In this document: positions 42,020-54,573 of the stretch, one piece after another
How positions within the stretch are numbered: position 1 is the stretch's first letter
Layout: every line of letters starts with the position of its first letter
Assembly (NCBI RefSeq): GCF_036967215.1
Contig: NZ_CP146016.1
Span: 2,357,337-2,421,336 of the forward strand
Reading direction: 5' to 3'
DNA: 64,000 nucleotides
Source of the DNA: Sulfolobus tengchongensis
GTDB lineage: Archaea; Thermoproteota; Thermoprotei_A; Sulfolobales; Sulfolobaceae
The notes under the pieces: generated by a model
What the model was told of the DNA's origin: nothing
Database searches by the model: none
What the model saw: only the letters and a program-made list of their open reading frames with translations
Position numbers and translations under genes: made by a program

Positions 42020-42040
42020 AGATTTTTTATTTTTTTAGCC
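42020..42040 (+). terminator. T-run terminator after slaB
   Basis: GATTTTTTATTTTTTTAG immediately after the slaB stop; two T runs of six and seven, the best terminator-like sequence in this part of the window. Confidence 0.6.
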
Positions 42041-42676
42041 TCCTAATTCCTAACTAATTTATTCCTAAGGTCTGTTGTTAGGCACTTTAATGGCCTATGT
42101 AGAAAGATATATGGAGGGAATTTAATGTAATAGTATAATCTTAGTAAATATAGATACTGCTTCCTTAGCAATGCTTTTTAAGGCTTTTTGTTGAAAATTT
42201 TTATTAAACTTAACGTAAGGTCAGATTTATTCAACGTAATATCTAATTCACTCGTTATTTGAGGACTCCTTATTTCTAAGCAATAATTCTTAACTAGTAT
42301 TCAGCCATGTTAAAATCTGGAAAGTGACAATAGGGTATTTGTGACTTAAAATTGCTTAAGTCTTTCTTAAAATTTCGAAACAACATTTCTTGTTATGAGT
42401 TTCCTCTTCCTACTAGTTCTCTCTGTAGATTAGTCCAATTTTTAGTTATTACACGCTTTGCCTCTAATGATTAAACTAACTTGAACTGAGGATTCGTAGT
42501 AGCTAGAGAGATAAAAATCGATTTTGCTAAAAAATGTTTTTTAAAGACTTATAATACCTTATAGGCCTCCTCCGTTTAAACAATTATTTTTAGTTATTTG
42601 AATTTTAGATGCTAAATGTTACTGCTTCTAGCTAGATAAGTGAGATTTATAATAACTTAAAACTAATTATTATGCA
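42041..42676. other. Gene-free region with IS-like remnant
   Basis: About 640 bp. A minus-strand stretch (about 42300-42480) translates with stops into KRVITKNWTNLQRELVGRGN and FKKDLSNFKSQIPYCHFPDF, resembling the N-terminus of crenarchaeal IS5-type transposases (NWxxYNxxLVxRG pattern). The right end carries TTTATAAT (42647-42654), 26 bp before the HEPN GTG, giving that gene a leaderless promoter. Confidence 0.4.
42300..42480 (-). pseudogene. Possible degenerate IS5-family transposase fragment
   Basis: Only the N-terminal NW-x-x-LQRELVGRG-like motif is readable before stop codons; no terminal inverted repeats or target duplications found. The resemblance to IS5-type transposase N-termini is from memory of the motif and is weak. 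Confidence 0.25.
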
Positions 42677-43047
42677 GTGATTCCTAGCAAGTACAGAAAA
42701 TTTGCAAAAGCCTTTTACTTCATTTCACATAAAGACATAAATAGGGCTAAAAGAGCGTTAGGGGAAAAAGATTATCCTCTATGCTTATTTTATGCACAAC
42801 AGAGCGTAGAAAAGCATCTAAAGCTAGGCTTGAGGTTAAATTAGTGTATAAGAGAGAACATGATATAATTGCAGACGTTGCAAATAATTTGCAAGATCTG
42901 GGAAAAGAATTAGATATCGTATTAGAAGCCCTAGACTACTTAAGCAACGCATGGAATATAGCTAGATATCAATTTCTAAATGGAAATGAGGTAGTTGAAC
43001 CTGAAGAATATATAAGTGAAGACATGTGCAAGGAAGGAATTAGATAA
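42677..43047 (+). pseudogene. HEPN-domain protein, frameshifted (toxin of HEPN/MNT pair)
   Basis: Leaderless GTG 42677 opens MIPSKYRKFAKAFYFISHKD and continues through the HEPN core CLFYAQQSVEKHLK, then runs to a stop at 42842-42844. The rest of the domain (ARLEVKLVYKREHDII...LEALDYLSNAWNIARYQFLNGN) is in another frame up to 43047. Adding one A to the AAA run at 42820-42822 joins both into a normal HEPN protein of about 124 residues. HEPN proteins of this type are RNases neutralised by MNT partners. It is followed 20 bp later by the MNT gene. The shift inactivates it unless it is a sequencing error. Confidence 0.8.
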
Positions 43048-43067
43048 CGCTGAAGAGGTGACTAAGA

Positions 43068-43541
43068 TTGCAGAAAGTTATCTCAAAAAATATGGAATTA
43101 TTTGAATTAGCAACAGAACTTATCTTAAAACAAGGTAAAGAAAGTGTATTGGCCATCATATTCTTTGGTAGTAGAGTAATTGGAAAATATAGAGAGAATT
43201 CAGATCTAGACGTGTTAATAGTTACAAATGAGCAAATTGATTTTAAGGAGACTAGATTGACTTTCCTTAGGCAAACTGGTATTAAATTAGATACAATAGT
43301 CATGAGTGAGAACACTTTTGAAGAAAACTTCACTTTAGGAAGCATAATGATGGGTATTAGCATAGCCTTTTGCATAACATACGACAAGATAAATGCTTAC
43401 AATAAAATAGTAAGATGGAGCGATGAAATAGAGAAATATAATGCTAAGTTAGTTTTACCTTACGGTGAATTCGTTGTCGGGAAAATGTTGAAAAAGTGCA
43501 TTCGTGAAGATAGCCGTATTATGAGTTTTGGGTCTCATTGA
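43068..43541 (+). CDS. MNT-family nucleotidyltransferase (antitoxin of HEPN/MNT pair)
   Basis: Minimal nucleotidyltransferase. The catalytic GSx10DxD motif is intact: G34-S35 and D46-x-D48 in FFGSRVIGKYRENSDLDVLI. Known MNT antitoxins AMPylate the HEPN partner. The start is TTG. 157 residues, a little longer than the typical 100-140, with a C-terminal extension ending MSFGSH. It seems intact although its partner is broken. Confidence 0.85.
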   Translation: MQKVISKNMELFELATELILKQGKESVLAIIFFGSRVIGKYRENSDLDVLIVTNEQIDFKETRLTFLRQTGIKLDTIVMSENTFEENFTLGSIMMGISIAFCITYDKINAYNKIVRWSDEIEKYNAKLVLPYGEFVVGKMLKKCIREDSRIMSFGSH

Positions 43542-44085
43542 GCTTTATTTACTTTGTGTTTACATCTCAACCTCTTATAGAGCTATCGCATGGAAGGAAA
43601 CTGCTACAACTTACCATCAACTGCGATAGGATTTCTTGAATGTACATAAATGTTAGAATACATTAATGCTACAACCAGATTATACTCTTGTAACTGTTAT
43701 AGGTAACAATTATCTAATACCATTAATGTTAGCAGAGTCTGGAAGCACGATATTTATACAAGCTATAAGATCTTTGATTTGATCATTCGATATAGGAAGC
43801 ACTCAGTACTACACAAATAGCGGGTATCATTAAAATTACCATTAGGTGAATCGTATAGTAATGTTAAAACATTGAATAATAAAATATATTCTTAAACAGT
43901 ATTTGGATAGTATCTGCGATAAGCTATCTAAGTCAATTCTTTTTTAAGTGAAACGGTTTGACTATTCAAGTTTCCTTTGTAGATTGTAATTAGTTAAACT
44001 AAGCGAGACGAATAAAATTGATCTATCATTTTCAGTAGAGGAAGTCAGATTTAATTATTTAAATTAATTGCATCATATTATAAAT
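43542..44085. other. Gene-poor stretch with possible gene remnants
   Basis: About 540 bp. A 38-codon frame at 43666-43782 (MLQPDYTLVTVIGNNYLIPL...) reads like the N-terminal strand-loop-helix of a Rossmann or CARF-type protein and then stops; no ribosome site. TATA-like TTAATTATTTAAA at 44051-44063 sits 26 nt before the ATG at 44086. Confidence 0.4.
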
Positions 44086-44349
44086 ATGGAACAGAATTTT
44101 AACGTCTCTTATAGTTCTAATCTCGTGGTCTCAGCTAATATTTACATGAATTATCCAATTGAAATTATTGCAGATCATGAGTTTGGTAACTTGCTAGTTG
44201 AGTTTAAGGATAGAAAACCAGTGAAAGATGCTGAAGGCGAGGCATTTGTAATCATAGGAGTAGATGAGCGAGGAAGGCTTTCTTATATTTCAATTATCCC
44301 TGATGATGAAGATCTAAAGAAGCTGATTAAGGAGATTAAGAATGCTTGA
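44086..44349 (+). CDS. Unrecognised small protein A of a two-gene operon
   Basis: 87 residues (MEQNFNVSYSSNLVVSANIY...), predicted as mostly beta with an acidic C-terminal helix (PDDEDLKKLIKEIKNA). TATA at 44051-44063 makes the ATG at 44086 leaderless; the frame is open from 44068, but that would precede the predicted transcript. No family recognised. The last 8 bases overlap the next gene, so both are probably made together. Codon use looks like the surrounding genome. Confidence 0.75.
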   Translation: MEQNFNVSYSSNLVVSANIYMNYPIEIIADHEFGNLLVEFKDRKPVKDAEGEAFVIIGVDERGRLSYISIIPDDEDLKKLIKEIKNA

Positions 44350-44731
44350 AATAACTGATTATCAAGTTATTGAATCTCAAGAGGGAGTTTACGAGATAAA
44401 GACTGAAAAAGAGAATCTTATAGTTAAGATTATCCCAGTAGTTGTGAAGATGTATAAAGAAGACGACAAATTAGGTATTGTAATTAACAACGTGATAGTT
44501 GCTACTACTGATAAACCGTCTTTTGGGCCTTTATGTAATCCTTCGATGCTAAGTTCTCGTTCTGCAAATATCATAGAAATAAAGGAGATCAGAAGGCCCT
44601 CAGGGAGGATTAAAATTCAAGATAAAGAAATAAATGTCCAAATCATGGTAACTAACATTTCAGTTTACGATGGTTATAGAGATAATTTTGGTTCGCTTTG
44701 TGTAGTTGTAAGTACGGTGACTGTATATTAA
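44342..44731 (+). CDS. Unrecognised small protein B of a two-gene operon
   Basis: 129 residues, beta-rich (YEIKTEKENLIVKIIPVVVK; INNVIVATTDKP), with two Cys (GPLCNPSML, GSLCVVVST) and a basic central loop (IKEIRRPSGRIKIQDK). No domain recognised and no transmembrane segment or signal. ATG overlaps the end of protein A (ATGCTTGA). Followed directly by a degenerate RelE/DUF4258-like gene. A toxin-antitoxin or defence link is suggested only by location. Confidence 0.72.
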   Translation: MLEITDYQVIESQEGVYEIKTEKENLIVKIIPVVVKMYKEDDKLGIVINNVIVATTDKPSFGPLCNPSMLSSRSANIIEIKEIRRPSGRIKIQDKEINVQIMVTNISVYDGYRDNFGSLCVVVSTVTVY

Positions 44732-45015
44732 GCTTGTATTTACTAAGCATGCAGAAGATCAGAAACTTCTAAGAGGACAAACATTAGCAAATAAGTTTGG
44801 GATGGAAGTTTATGGGGGAAATTGATAGGAAAATAGAACAGTTTGCTAATAATCCAGATGGAAAGAAAAGGTCAGATTGTACTTATTCGTCTTGTGTGAA
44901 ATTAGACATCAATGACTTATATTTAGTGATTATATTCACAATTGAAGGAGATGTTATTAAAGTAGTTATGTTATTTCCTACAAATAAGCGTAGTTCGATT
45001 GAAAAGTTTTGTTAA
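44721..45015 (+). pseudogene. Frameshifted RelE/DUF4258-like small protein
   Basis: One frame reads KLVFTKHAEDQKLLRG and on to VYGGN-stop; the other frame, from 44814 on, reads GEIDRKIEQFANNPDGKKRS, then LYLVIIFTIEGDVIKVVMLF and PTNKR. Removing one G from the GGGGG run at 44814-44818 fuses them into about 95 residues resembling BrnT/RelE/DUF4258 proteins (FTKHAxxQ... N-terminus, CVKLD...LVIIF strands). No canonical start codon is found for the first frame (CTG or ATT only), so decay is likely. Confidence 0.5.
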
Positions 45016-45736
<721 letters not shown>

Positions 45737-46265
45737 ACTGCAAATATAGTGAACTTATAAGGTATTTATGTTTTTCCGTTTATTACTAGAAGTTGATCTA
45801 TTACCTTTCGTCTATTTTATCGATAATATTTTGGTGCTAGGGAGAGTGAAATCCCCGGTAAATACCTATTTATATAAAAATAAAATGGCAAAGGAAGTTA
45901 GAATGAGGGCTTTTGGTAAAATTATTTAAGTTCAGTAAGCTTGTTTAGATAATCTAAAGAAAATAACTAAAATTGTAATATAGCCTAAGGTAACCCGTGT
46001 TTATTTTTTATATCAGAATACTTTTCATATTATAAGCTATCTATTCGTACGCTTTTCGATTTTTATACGAAATATATAAAAACTATTCATAGTTGTCCAT
46101 ATGGTTTGAATAATAGTTTCAACTATTTACAATCAATAGTTTAATCTGCGAACTTATAAGGAAAGCAAATTATAGTTACCTTATATAAATTAGAACTTTT
46201 CCTTACCATACTATTTCACATAAACAGTTATATAATATAATTCTTATAGTTATTTCGCGGTAAGC
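45737..46265. other. Upstream region of glutamate synthase
   Basis: About 530 bp. A third, weaker hairpin motif (GGGAGAGTGAAATCCCC at 45840-45856), two inverted repeats at 46081-46127, and AT-rich promoter sequence (TTATATAATATAATT at 46229-46243) close to the gene. No protein gene seen. Confidence 0.55.
46081..46127. promoter_or_regulatory. Paired inverted repeats upstream of glutamate synthase
   Basis: AACTAT-TC-ATAGTT (46081-46094) and AATAGTT-TC-AACTATT (46112-46127) have centres 32 bp apart, three helical turns, with palindromic CCATATGG between and a further half-site AATAGTTT at 46135-46142. The second repeat matches 11 of 16 positions of the repeat before glnA. The arrangement fits a cooperative dimer-of-dimers regulator such as an Lrp-family protein. 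Confidence 0.5.
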
Positions 46266-48409
46266 TTGCTCATATACAACAAATATCTACCAATCCCAAA
46301 GCAGTTTAATGATGAGTTTTGGACTATCGAGAAAATAGAACATATCAGATATCTTTCATTAACTGGAAAGCCATTCAAAATATTTAATGAAGACATTAAC
46401 TCGTTGAGAATATTAGATAGGGTTAGATTTAAGCTTGATAAGCCAACTTCCATTTCTTTGACTCCAAAGGCTAATCTAGAACTAGAATTTTCTGGAATAT
46501 ATATGAAGTCTCCATTATATTTAGGAGATATGTCGTATGGTGCCTTAAGTGGTAATCCAAATATAGCAATAGCAACTGCTGCTGATCTGACTGAAACTTT
46601 AGCCGGTACTGGAGAAGGTGGATTGCATCCTGAAGTAGCTAAGCATAAGAGAATTTTCGTGCAATGGGCATCTGCGAGATTTGGCGTTGATATCAAAGTT
46701 TTAACTGCTGGTATGGGAGTAGTTATAAAGATTGGACAAGGTGCTAAGCCGGGTATTGGAGGTCATTTGCCAGGTAATAAGGTGACTGAACCAATTTCAA
46801 TAACTAGAAGAATACCAATAGGTATTGATGCCATATCTCCTGCTCCTCATCACGACATTTACTCAATTGAGGATTTAGGGCAAAGAATAGAGGCTTTGAA
46901 GGAGGCTACTGGAAAACCAGTATTCGTTAAAGTTGCTGCTACCAATTACATTCCTTATATAGTTTCTGGGATCGCTAGGATGGGTGCAGATGGCGTTATA
47001 ATAGACGGTCATGGAGCTGGAACTGGTGCGACTCCAGTTGTGGTTAGAGATAACGTTGGTATACCTATAGAGTTAGCAGTAGCCTCCGCTGATAAGATTT
47101 TGAGGAGAGAGGGATTGAGGGATAAGTTCACGATTATAGCTGCTGGTAGAGTTTCCTCGGCAACTGATGCAGCTAAATTAATTGCCTTAGGTGCGGATGT
47201 GGTTAGTGTCGGTACTGGCGCTTTAATAGCGATGGGCTGTGTAATGGTTCATAAGTGTCATGTTGGTTCATGTCCAACTGGGTTAACCGCTAAAATCGAT
47301 GGAACTAGGGTTGTTGATGTGGAATTTGGGGTTAAAATGCTTATTAACTTCATTAATGGGTTCTCATTGGAGTTGGCTAATATTCTAGATAATTTGGGTT
47401 TGAATAGCGTTAAGGAGCTCAGAGGTAAGAGGGATTTACTTTACGCGCATGGACTAACTAAGGATACTTTAGAAATTTTGGGCATTGAGGGTAGTGAAGA
47501 TGAACCTAATCCTAAAATGGGTGAGTTATGGAATAGAAGAATTATTGCTTACATGCATGAGTTAATGAATAAGGGTAACCCGGTAATAACTAGCATGGGC
47601 AGTACTGCTCCCCCAGATGTGGAAAAACCGGCTAGGATAGTAGATTGGCTTAGATCAGATGGAGCACAAGTTACTAGGCCTTCAATAGATCCTTATCGAG
47701 AGGATGTAGATACTTCCTTTTATCTTAAAGGCGGGGAAATATATCTTTCTCTTCCGATAATTTTCGATATATCTGAAGCTCCTTATGAGTTTAAGGAGGC
47801 CTTTAGTTGGAGTGCTTTAGCCTTATCCTCGGCAGTTTTCGATTATGAGACCATGGATAAATACGCTGAAGTCTTCATTAGTAATGATGGAAAGGGAATT
47901 GCGAGATGGAGTAAGAACGATGTTGATGAAAATTCCTATCTCTTAATTCCAGCTGATGAAAGTGTAATTGATGAAGTAGTGGGAATGGGTGTTCAAGGAT
48001 TTATAATTGATGAAGACAGTGGGAACAGTGATTTAGAGTTAGTGGTTAGTCAACTCGATACTAGGTTAAAAGAAGTAGGTGTTAGAAATCATTATGATAT
48101 TTTAGCCAAATCAAGTAGGCTTAGGCACTCTGCTGATGCCTTTAAATTAGTCTTATTAGGTGCTGATTCAGTTATAATGCCCTATTTCATTTTGGAGAAG
48201 GCGATAGGCGAGGGAAGTAAGGGTAATTTAAAAGAGAAGGCTTTCAGTCTCGTTGCTGGAATGAAAAAGGAAATAGCTTTACTTGCTGGAGCTGCTGGAG
48301 TTTACAGCGTTCAATCCACTTTGACCGGAAATAGGGAATTATTACGTTCAATTAATCTGAATTATGAGGTTAGGAGGATACTTAGAATTAAACCTGCGGG
48401 GTCATTATA

Positions 48410-48410
<1 letters not shown>
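46266..48410 (+). CDS. gltB: Glutamate synthase, central/FMN domain subunit (GltB2-like) with degenerate duplication
   Basis: FMN and iron-sulfur subunit that reduces 2-oxoglutarate plus ammonia to glutamate. 714 residues. The first half is a classic GltB2 domain: [54 protein letters not shown] and the 3Fe-4S cysteines in [16 protein letters not shown] (about 325-336). The second half (about 430-714) looks like a decayed copy of the same fold without those cysteines. Start TTG at 46266. A one-base overlap joins it to the amidotransferase gene. No NADPH small subunit is nearby, so ferredoxin may be the donor. Confidence 0.93.
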
Positions 48411-50375
<1,965 letters not shown>

Positions 50376-50389
<14 letters not shown>

Positions 50390-51443
50390 AGCTGATTTTA
50401 TCAAAAATTTTTTGCTTGAAGTTTTCTTTATTAAAACTTAGTGCTCTTCTTTTCATTTCTCTCCTTAGTTCTATATTTTTATTTTCGATTAATTCCTTAA
50501 GAATATCCACTGCTTCTTCAATATTTGAATACGAGAATTCTGGAACTACTTCATAAGCTCCACTTTCTTTGGGTACAATAGGAATTGTCCCAGTAGCCAT
50601 TGCCTCTATAACTGGTATTCCGAAGTGTTCTCCCACAGTGGGATGGAAATAGACTTTAGCCTTAGAAAGTATTTTCGATAATTCGTCCCTAGGTAAATTA
50701 GTGTAGATTTCTACATTAGCGTTTAATTTTCTCTTCATTTCATTTAACTTTTTTAGATAACTCTTTTCATTTAGAGATCCAACTATCACTCCTTTTATTC
50801 CACTCTTAGCTGATAAAAGTATGGCATTCTCTAGCGTTTTTCCTCTCTCTATTCTAGCTACTGTTATGAAGAAATCTTCTCTTTCATTTTCATTATATGC
50901 CTTCAGGAAATATTCTACATCAACAGGGGGATAAATAACATCTGGTTCACTAATTTGATAAACTTCAGCTATTGCTTTAGCTGAATAACGGGAATTCGCT
51001 ATTATTTTTGCCCTCTTCGCTTCATCTTTTATTCTGTTAATTATAACACGAAACGGTAATAAGTAGAGTTTCCAAAATAATGACCTATTATATTTGCTAG
51101 GTAGATTAGATATTGCAGGTGCCCCTGAATATATTATGTGGGGAGCTATATCGGAAAGTGGAATAGGTATTCCAGAGGCGTTAAGATAGAGATCCGGTTT
51201 TATTTTTTTGGCTGTAAAATACGTTAATAATCTTTGGTACTTATCTAGTTTTGGTAAGTGAAAAGGCAAGGAATATATTGACGGGATTGTTCTGTCATAA
51301 GGTTTTGAGAAGCTTACTGCTATATAGTCTATATTTCTTTCGTTAAGCATTTCAAAAAAGGTTTTGTAAACGTTTCCTTCCCCACTATATCCTTTACTCA
51401 TTCCCAGACCATGGGCTATTACTGCAACCTTTATTTTCTTCAT
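50376..51443 (-). CDS. Glycosyltransferase, GT4 type
   Basis: Retaining glycosyltransferase of 355 residues with GT-B fold. Donor-site motifs: [24 protein letters not shown] and [20 protein letters not shown] with the E-x7-E pair. N-terminal segment [20 protein letters not shown] contains the acceptor side. No membrane segment. Convergent with glutamate synthase (14-nt overlap) and divergent from a second glycosyltransferase, so both may act on surface glycans. Confidence 0.88.
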
Positions 51444-51461
51444 GCCACATTTTACTTTTAG

Positions 51462-52346
51462 ATGGTTCAGATTATAATACCAGTGGGTCCTAGCGATAAG
51501 GTAGATTGGGTTAAGAAAAGTGTGCTCTCTGCTCTATCACAGCCAGTTGATGACGTTATTATTTATGACAATAGTCAAAGAGATGATATTTCCAATCTCT
51601 TTCAAGAGATTAACGATAAGATAACTTATATTAAAGATAAGAGAATGAGAAAAGTAAATATGGCTAAGTTACGTAACAAAATGCTGTCATTAGCAACTGA
51701 TAAATACGTTATTATGCTTGATAGCGATGTGATAATACCTAAAGATTATTCTATAAAAATTGTAAATAAGTTAGAGAGTGGGATAGCGTTTAGCTGGATG
51801 CATTATGCATATTCTGAAGATGAGATAGAAAAGCCTTTATCTTTGACTGAACTCAATCCCAATTTAGGCTGTGCTGGAGTAAATCTAGAGATAATTAAAA
51901 AGATTGGATACTTTGATGAAAGATATGAGAGAGATGAAGACATTTGGCTTTATGCTAAATTAAAGAAGAGTGGATATAAAGTAGAACCTGCTGAAGGGAG
52001 ATGTTTACATCTTAATAAAGTGCATGCTAGACTTGACTTTTCTTCGTCTCTTTCTGAGGCTAGAAGAAATTTATGGAGAAGTAAATACGACGTAATGTTA
52101 ATTTTTGATGGTCTTACAGACTTTACTTTTCTAACCGGTTACTCATATTATGGAAGTTATTACATATTGGCTATTCTTTCAGTTTTCCTTCATCCTCTAG
52201 CTCTTCTTTATGTACCCCTTATAGGCTATGGTATTTACTACTATAAGGGTTTCAGAAAATATTTATTGAATTTAGTGCCAGGCCTAGCCTTGGCGATTTC
52301 GTTTCCTTACGGATTAGGGTATAATATTATCCAAAAGTTCAAGTAG
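51462..52346 (+). CDS. Glycosyltransferase family 2, membrane-associated
   Basis: 294 residues. GT-A domain with [20 protein letters not shown], metal-binding LDSDVIIP and [16 protein letters not shown]. Two hydrophobic segments near the C-terminus (about 222-250 and 263-285) suggest membrane insertion, as in dolichol-phosphate sugar transferases. It has a divergent gap of only 18 bp with the GT4 gene. The product is not predictable. Confidence 0.87.
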   Translation: MVQIIIPVGPSDKVDWVKKSVLSALSQPVDDVIIYDNSQRDDISNLFQEINDKITYIKDKRMRKVNMAKLRNKMLSLATDKYVIMLDSDVIIPKDYSIKIVNKLESGIAFSWMHYAYSEDEIEKPLSLTELNPNLGCAGVNLEIIKKIGYFDERYERDEDIWLYAKLKKSGYKVEPAEGRCLHLNKVHARLDFSSSLSEARRNLWRSKYDVMLIFDGLTDFTFLTGYSYYGSYYILAILSVFLHPLALLYVPLIGYGIYYYKGFRKYLLNLVPGLALAISFPYGLGYNIIQKFK

Positions 52347-53555
52347 TTCTTTCCTTCTTTTCCTAAAAAGCTCTTTATGTTTTTCCTCATCATAAACTAA
52401 TTTCCCGTTTACTATGACTTTCCGTACGTGCTCTCCAACCGCATTATACGCTATATTTGAGAGTATTCTATCCTTTTTTAACGGATATAAATTATCCTTC
52501 TCCAATAGTACTATATCAGCGACATATCCTTCTTCTATTCTTCCTCCTTTTATTCCAATTAATTTATATCCCTCTTCCGTTGATGCCTTAAATACGTGGT
52601 GTGCTTTTATTTCAACATCCCAATACGAATGCCTTTGGAGTAATACAGCATTTTTCATCTCTCTGAACATATCTAAAGAGTTATTACTTGCTGGCCCATC
52701 GGTACCTATAGTTACGTTTACTCCTTTTGTTAATAATTCTTTAAATGGAAAAAATCCTGCAGTAGCTAACTTCATATTAGATGTTGGACAATGGGTTGCA
52801 TGTCTTACGTAATTTAGTTCCCAGCTAGCTACCCATCCTAAATGAACCATTTGCGAATTTTGTGCCATATTTAGTTCATTAAGCAACTCTACTGGAAATT
52901 TTCCATATTTTTTCTTTATCTCGTATATCTCTTTTCTTGTTTCAGATACATGGATATGAATCCAGGTGTTCATTTCCTCAGCTAATTGTTTAGCCAACTC
53001 CAACGTTCTTAACGAAGCAGAATATACGCTGTGAACGTTAACAACTGGCCTAAACAGTTCACTTTGTTTGAGTAGTCTTTGTTTCTTATCTATTTCATAG
53101 GGTTCAAAAAGGTCATCAAGAAACGTATAGCCAGCATAAGCTCTTATCCCATACTTCTCAGCTAGACTCTTCACTCCATCAGGGTTAAAGTACATATCTA
53201 TAAATGCTGTGGTACCTTTTGATAACATCTCAATAATGGCTAGTTCTGAGGAAATATTCATCGCATCTAATGTAAATGTTTTCTCATATTCCCACATCTT
53301 TTGTAACCATTCATTTAGTTCTGCGTCATCATAATATCCACGTAAAGATATCATTGGAGTGTGTGTATGAGCATTAACCAAACCAGGGATTGCAACGTAA
53401 TTGGAACAATCAATTTCGTCTCCTTCAGATTCTCTTCCTATCGTTTTTATGTAACCGTCTTCTTGTATAACTATATTGACGTTTTCCAGTACCTCATCAT
53501 AATTTACAACAAACTTACAATTCTTTAATGTATATTCTTTATTTCGTATCTCCAC
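52314..53555 (-). CDS. Amidohydrolase (S-adenosylhomocysteine/5'-methylthioadenosine deaminase-like)
   Basis: TIM-barrel deaminase of the MtaD/TrzN group, 413 residues. Metal ligands: [20 protein letters not shown] (HxH plus family tail), [24 protein letters not shown] and [14 protein letters not shown]. The [15 protein letters not shown] start of the barrel is well conserved. Overlaps dph6 by 31 nt. Likely role in purine/SAM salvage. Confidence 0.87.
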   Translation of the reverse strand: MEIRNKEYTLKNCKFVVNYDEVLENVNIVIQEDGYIKTIGRESEGDEIDCSNYVAIPGLVNAHTHTPMISLRGYYDDAELNEWLQKMWEYEKTFTLDAMNISSELAIIEMLSKGTTAFIDMYFNPDGVKSLAEKYGIRAYAGYTFLDDLFEPYEIDKKQRLLKQSELFRPVVNVHSVYSASLRTLELAKQLAEEMNTWIHIHVSETRKEIYEIKKKYGKFPVELLNELNMAQNSQMVHLGWVASWELNYVRHATHCPTSNMKLATAGFFPFKELLTKGVNVTIGTDGPASNNSLDMFREMKNAVLLQRHSYWDVEIKAHHVFKASTEEGYKLIGIKGGRIEEGYVADIVLLEKDNLYPLKKDRILSNIAYNAVGEHVRKVIVNGKLVYDEEKHKELFRKRRKELLELLDNIIP

Positions 53556-54193
53556 TCGTACTCACTTATTTTTCTTAATTCTCCTTCAACTTTTAATTGT
53601 CTTTTAAATAGAGGAGCATATATTACGAAAGTTTCTGCTTCACCTCCCTCAAATGCGGGATTAAATCCATATTTTCTAGCACTTGTAATTATCTTCTCTA
53701 CGTCTTCTTCGGTAATTTCCTTACCCAAGAGATTAAAAGGAAAGCCATACGCAGAAGCTGAGGTTATTATAAATTTGAATCCTTCTCTAACTAACCATCT
53801 CATGTACTCCTCTTGGTTTTTTCTCCAGAGTGGTGTGAACGTTTTTAATCCTAATTCCTCTGCTATTAGACTTATATTTAATCTTTGATAATCTGAAAGT
53901 AAGGCTCCACTTATAATTCCTTCAGCGCCTTCCTCTTTAGCCTCTAAAAGAACGTTTCTGAGGTCTTCTAACTCTTTCTCTTTTTCTCCACTAGTGTTAA
54001 AGGTGATCAGATTAAATCCCATTGCATCTGCTTGATAGCGTGTGTAAATCACGTTAGGATATTGGAACATCCATGAATCTTCTCTTTTAGGTATTAACGT
54101 TATCAGACATATAACCTCAAATCCTTTTAAAACTGCCCAATGTAGTGCATATGTACTATCTTTTCCCCCAGAAAATAAAGCACAAATCTTCAT
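53525..54193 (-). CDS. dph6: Diphthine-ammonia ligase
   Basis: ATP-pyrophosphatase that performs the final amidation of diphthamide on elongation factor 2. 222 residues with PP-loop [10 protein letters not shown] at about 8-17, then [20 protein letters not shown] and the family motif [15 protein letters not shown]-terminal [14 protein letters not shown] is the Dph6 hallmark GEGGE-type ending. Preceded by a 7-bp hairpin and a micro-ORF. Confidence 0.92.
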   Translation of the reverse strand: MKICALFSGGKDSTYALHWAVLKGFEVICLITLIPKREDSWMFQYPNVIYTRYQADAMGFNLITFNTSGEKEKELEDLRNVLLEAKEEGAEGIISGALLSDYQRLNISLIAEELGLKTFTPLWRKNQEEYMRWLVREGFKFIITSASAYGFPFNLLGKEITEEDVEKIITSARKYGFNPAFEGGEAETFVIYAPLFKRQLKVEGELRKISEYEWRYEIKNIH

Positions 54194-54211
54194 AGGTTGT
54201 AAAAGGTAAAA

Positions 54212-54240
54212 AAGGAGTTAACTTTAATATTTTACTCCTT
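54212..54240. repeat. Inverted repeat AAGGAGT/ACTCCTT before dph6
   Basis: Perfect seven-base arms around a 15-nt AT-rich loop, between the dph6 start and the stop of the micro-ORF on the same strand. It could be a terminator-like stem, an attenuator or a site that hides the GGAG ribosome motif. Confidence 0.45.
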
Positions 54241-54256
54241 AATACGCTATAGTACT

Positions 54257-54325
54257 TTACTTCTTTTTCTGCTCTCCGCCACTTTGTTGCTGTTGTCCGC
54301 CTTGCTCCTTCTTCTTCTTGGCCAT
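54257..54325 (-). CDS. Lys/Gln/Gly-rich micro-protein, 22 aa
   Basis: ATG 54325 to TAA 54257 encodes MAKKKKEQGGQQQQSGGEQK followed by KK. G/C-rich codons (AAG, GGC, CAG) stand out in the AT-rich context, which suggests selection for expression rather than chance. No homolog recognised; composition is like ribosome- or nucleic acid-associated tails. TATA-like TTATTAGG (about 54366-54373 on the minus strand) is upstream. Confidence 0.5.
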   Translation of the reverse strand: MAKKKKEQGGQQQQSGGEQKKK

Positions 54326-54573
54326 TTTGTATCTGATAAAAAATCATTTGGAAATACCTAATAAGCGTTCCTAATGAAATTTTAGTCGAATGTTATCGAA
54401 AATCTTCTACGTAGCTTTTGTAAATCATTTTATCATTTATCTTTTTATTATACATTCCGTTGAGAAAGACAACGCAAATTTGTAGAAAGTTTTCATTTTT
54501 CTCTCTTAATAGAATTTGTTTTGCCAATGGAATTCTTCTTTGTTAATCCTTGATCTCTTTTTCAAGAAAGAAT

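Noticed and set aside
54156-54347. 63-codon minus-strand frame overlapping dph6 start
   Set aside because: It is out of frame with both dph6 and the micro-protein and reads through the hairpin; the 22-codon frame is more coherent.
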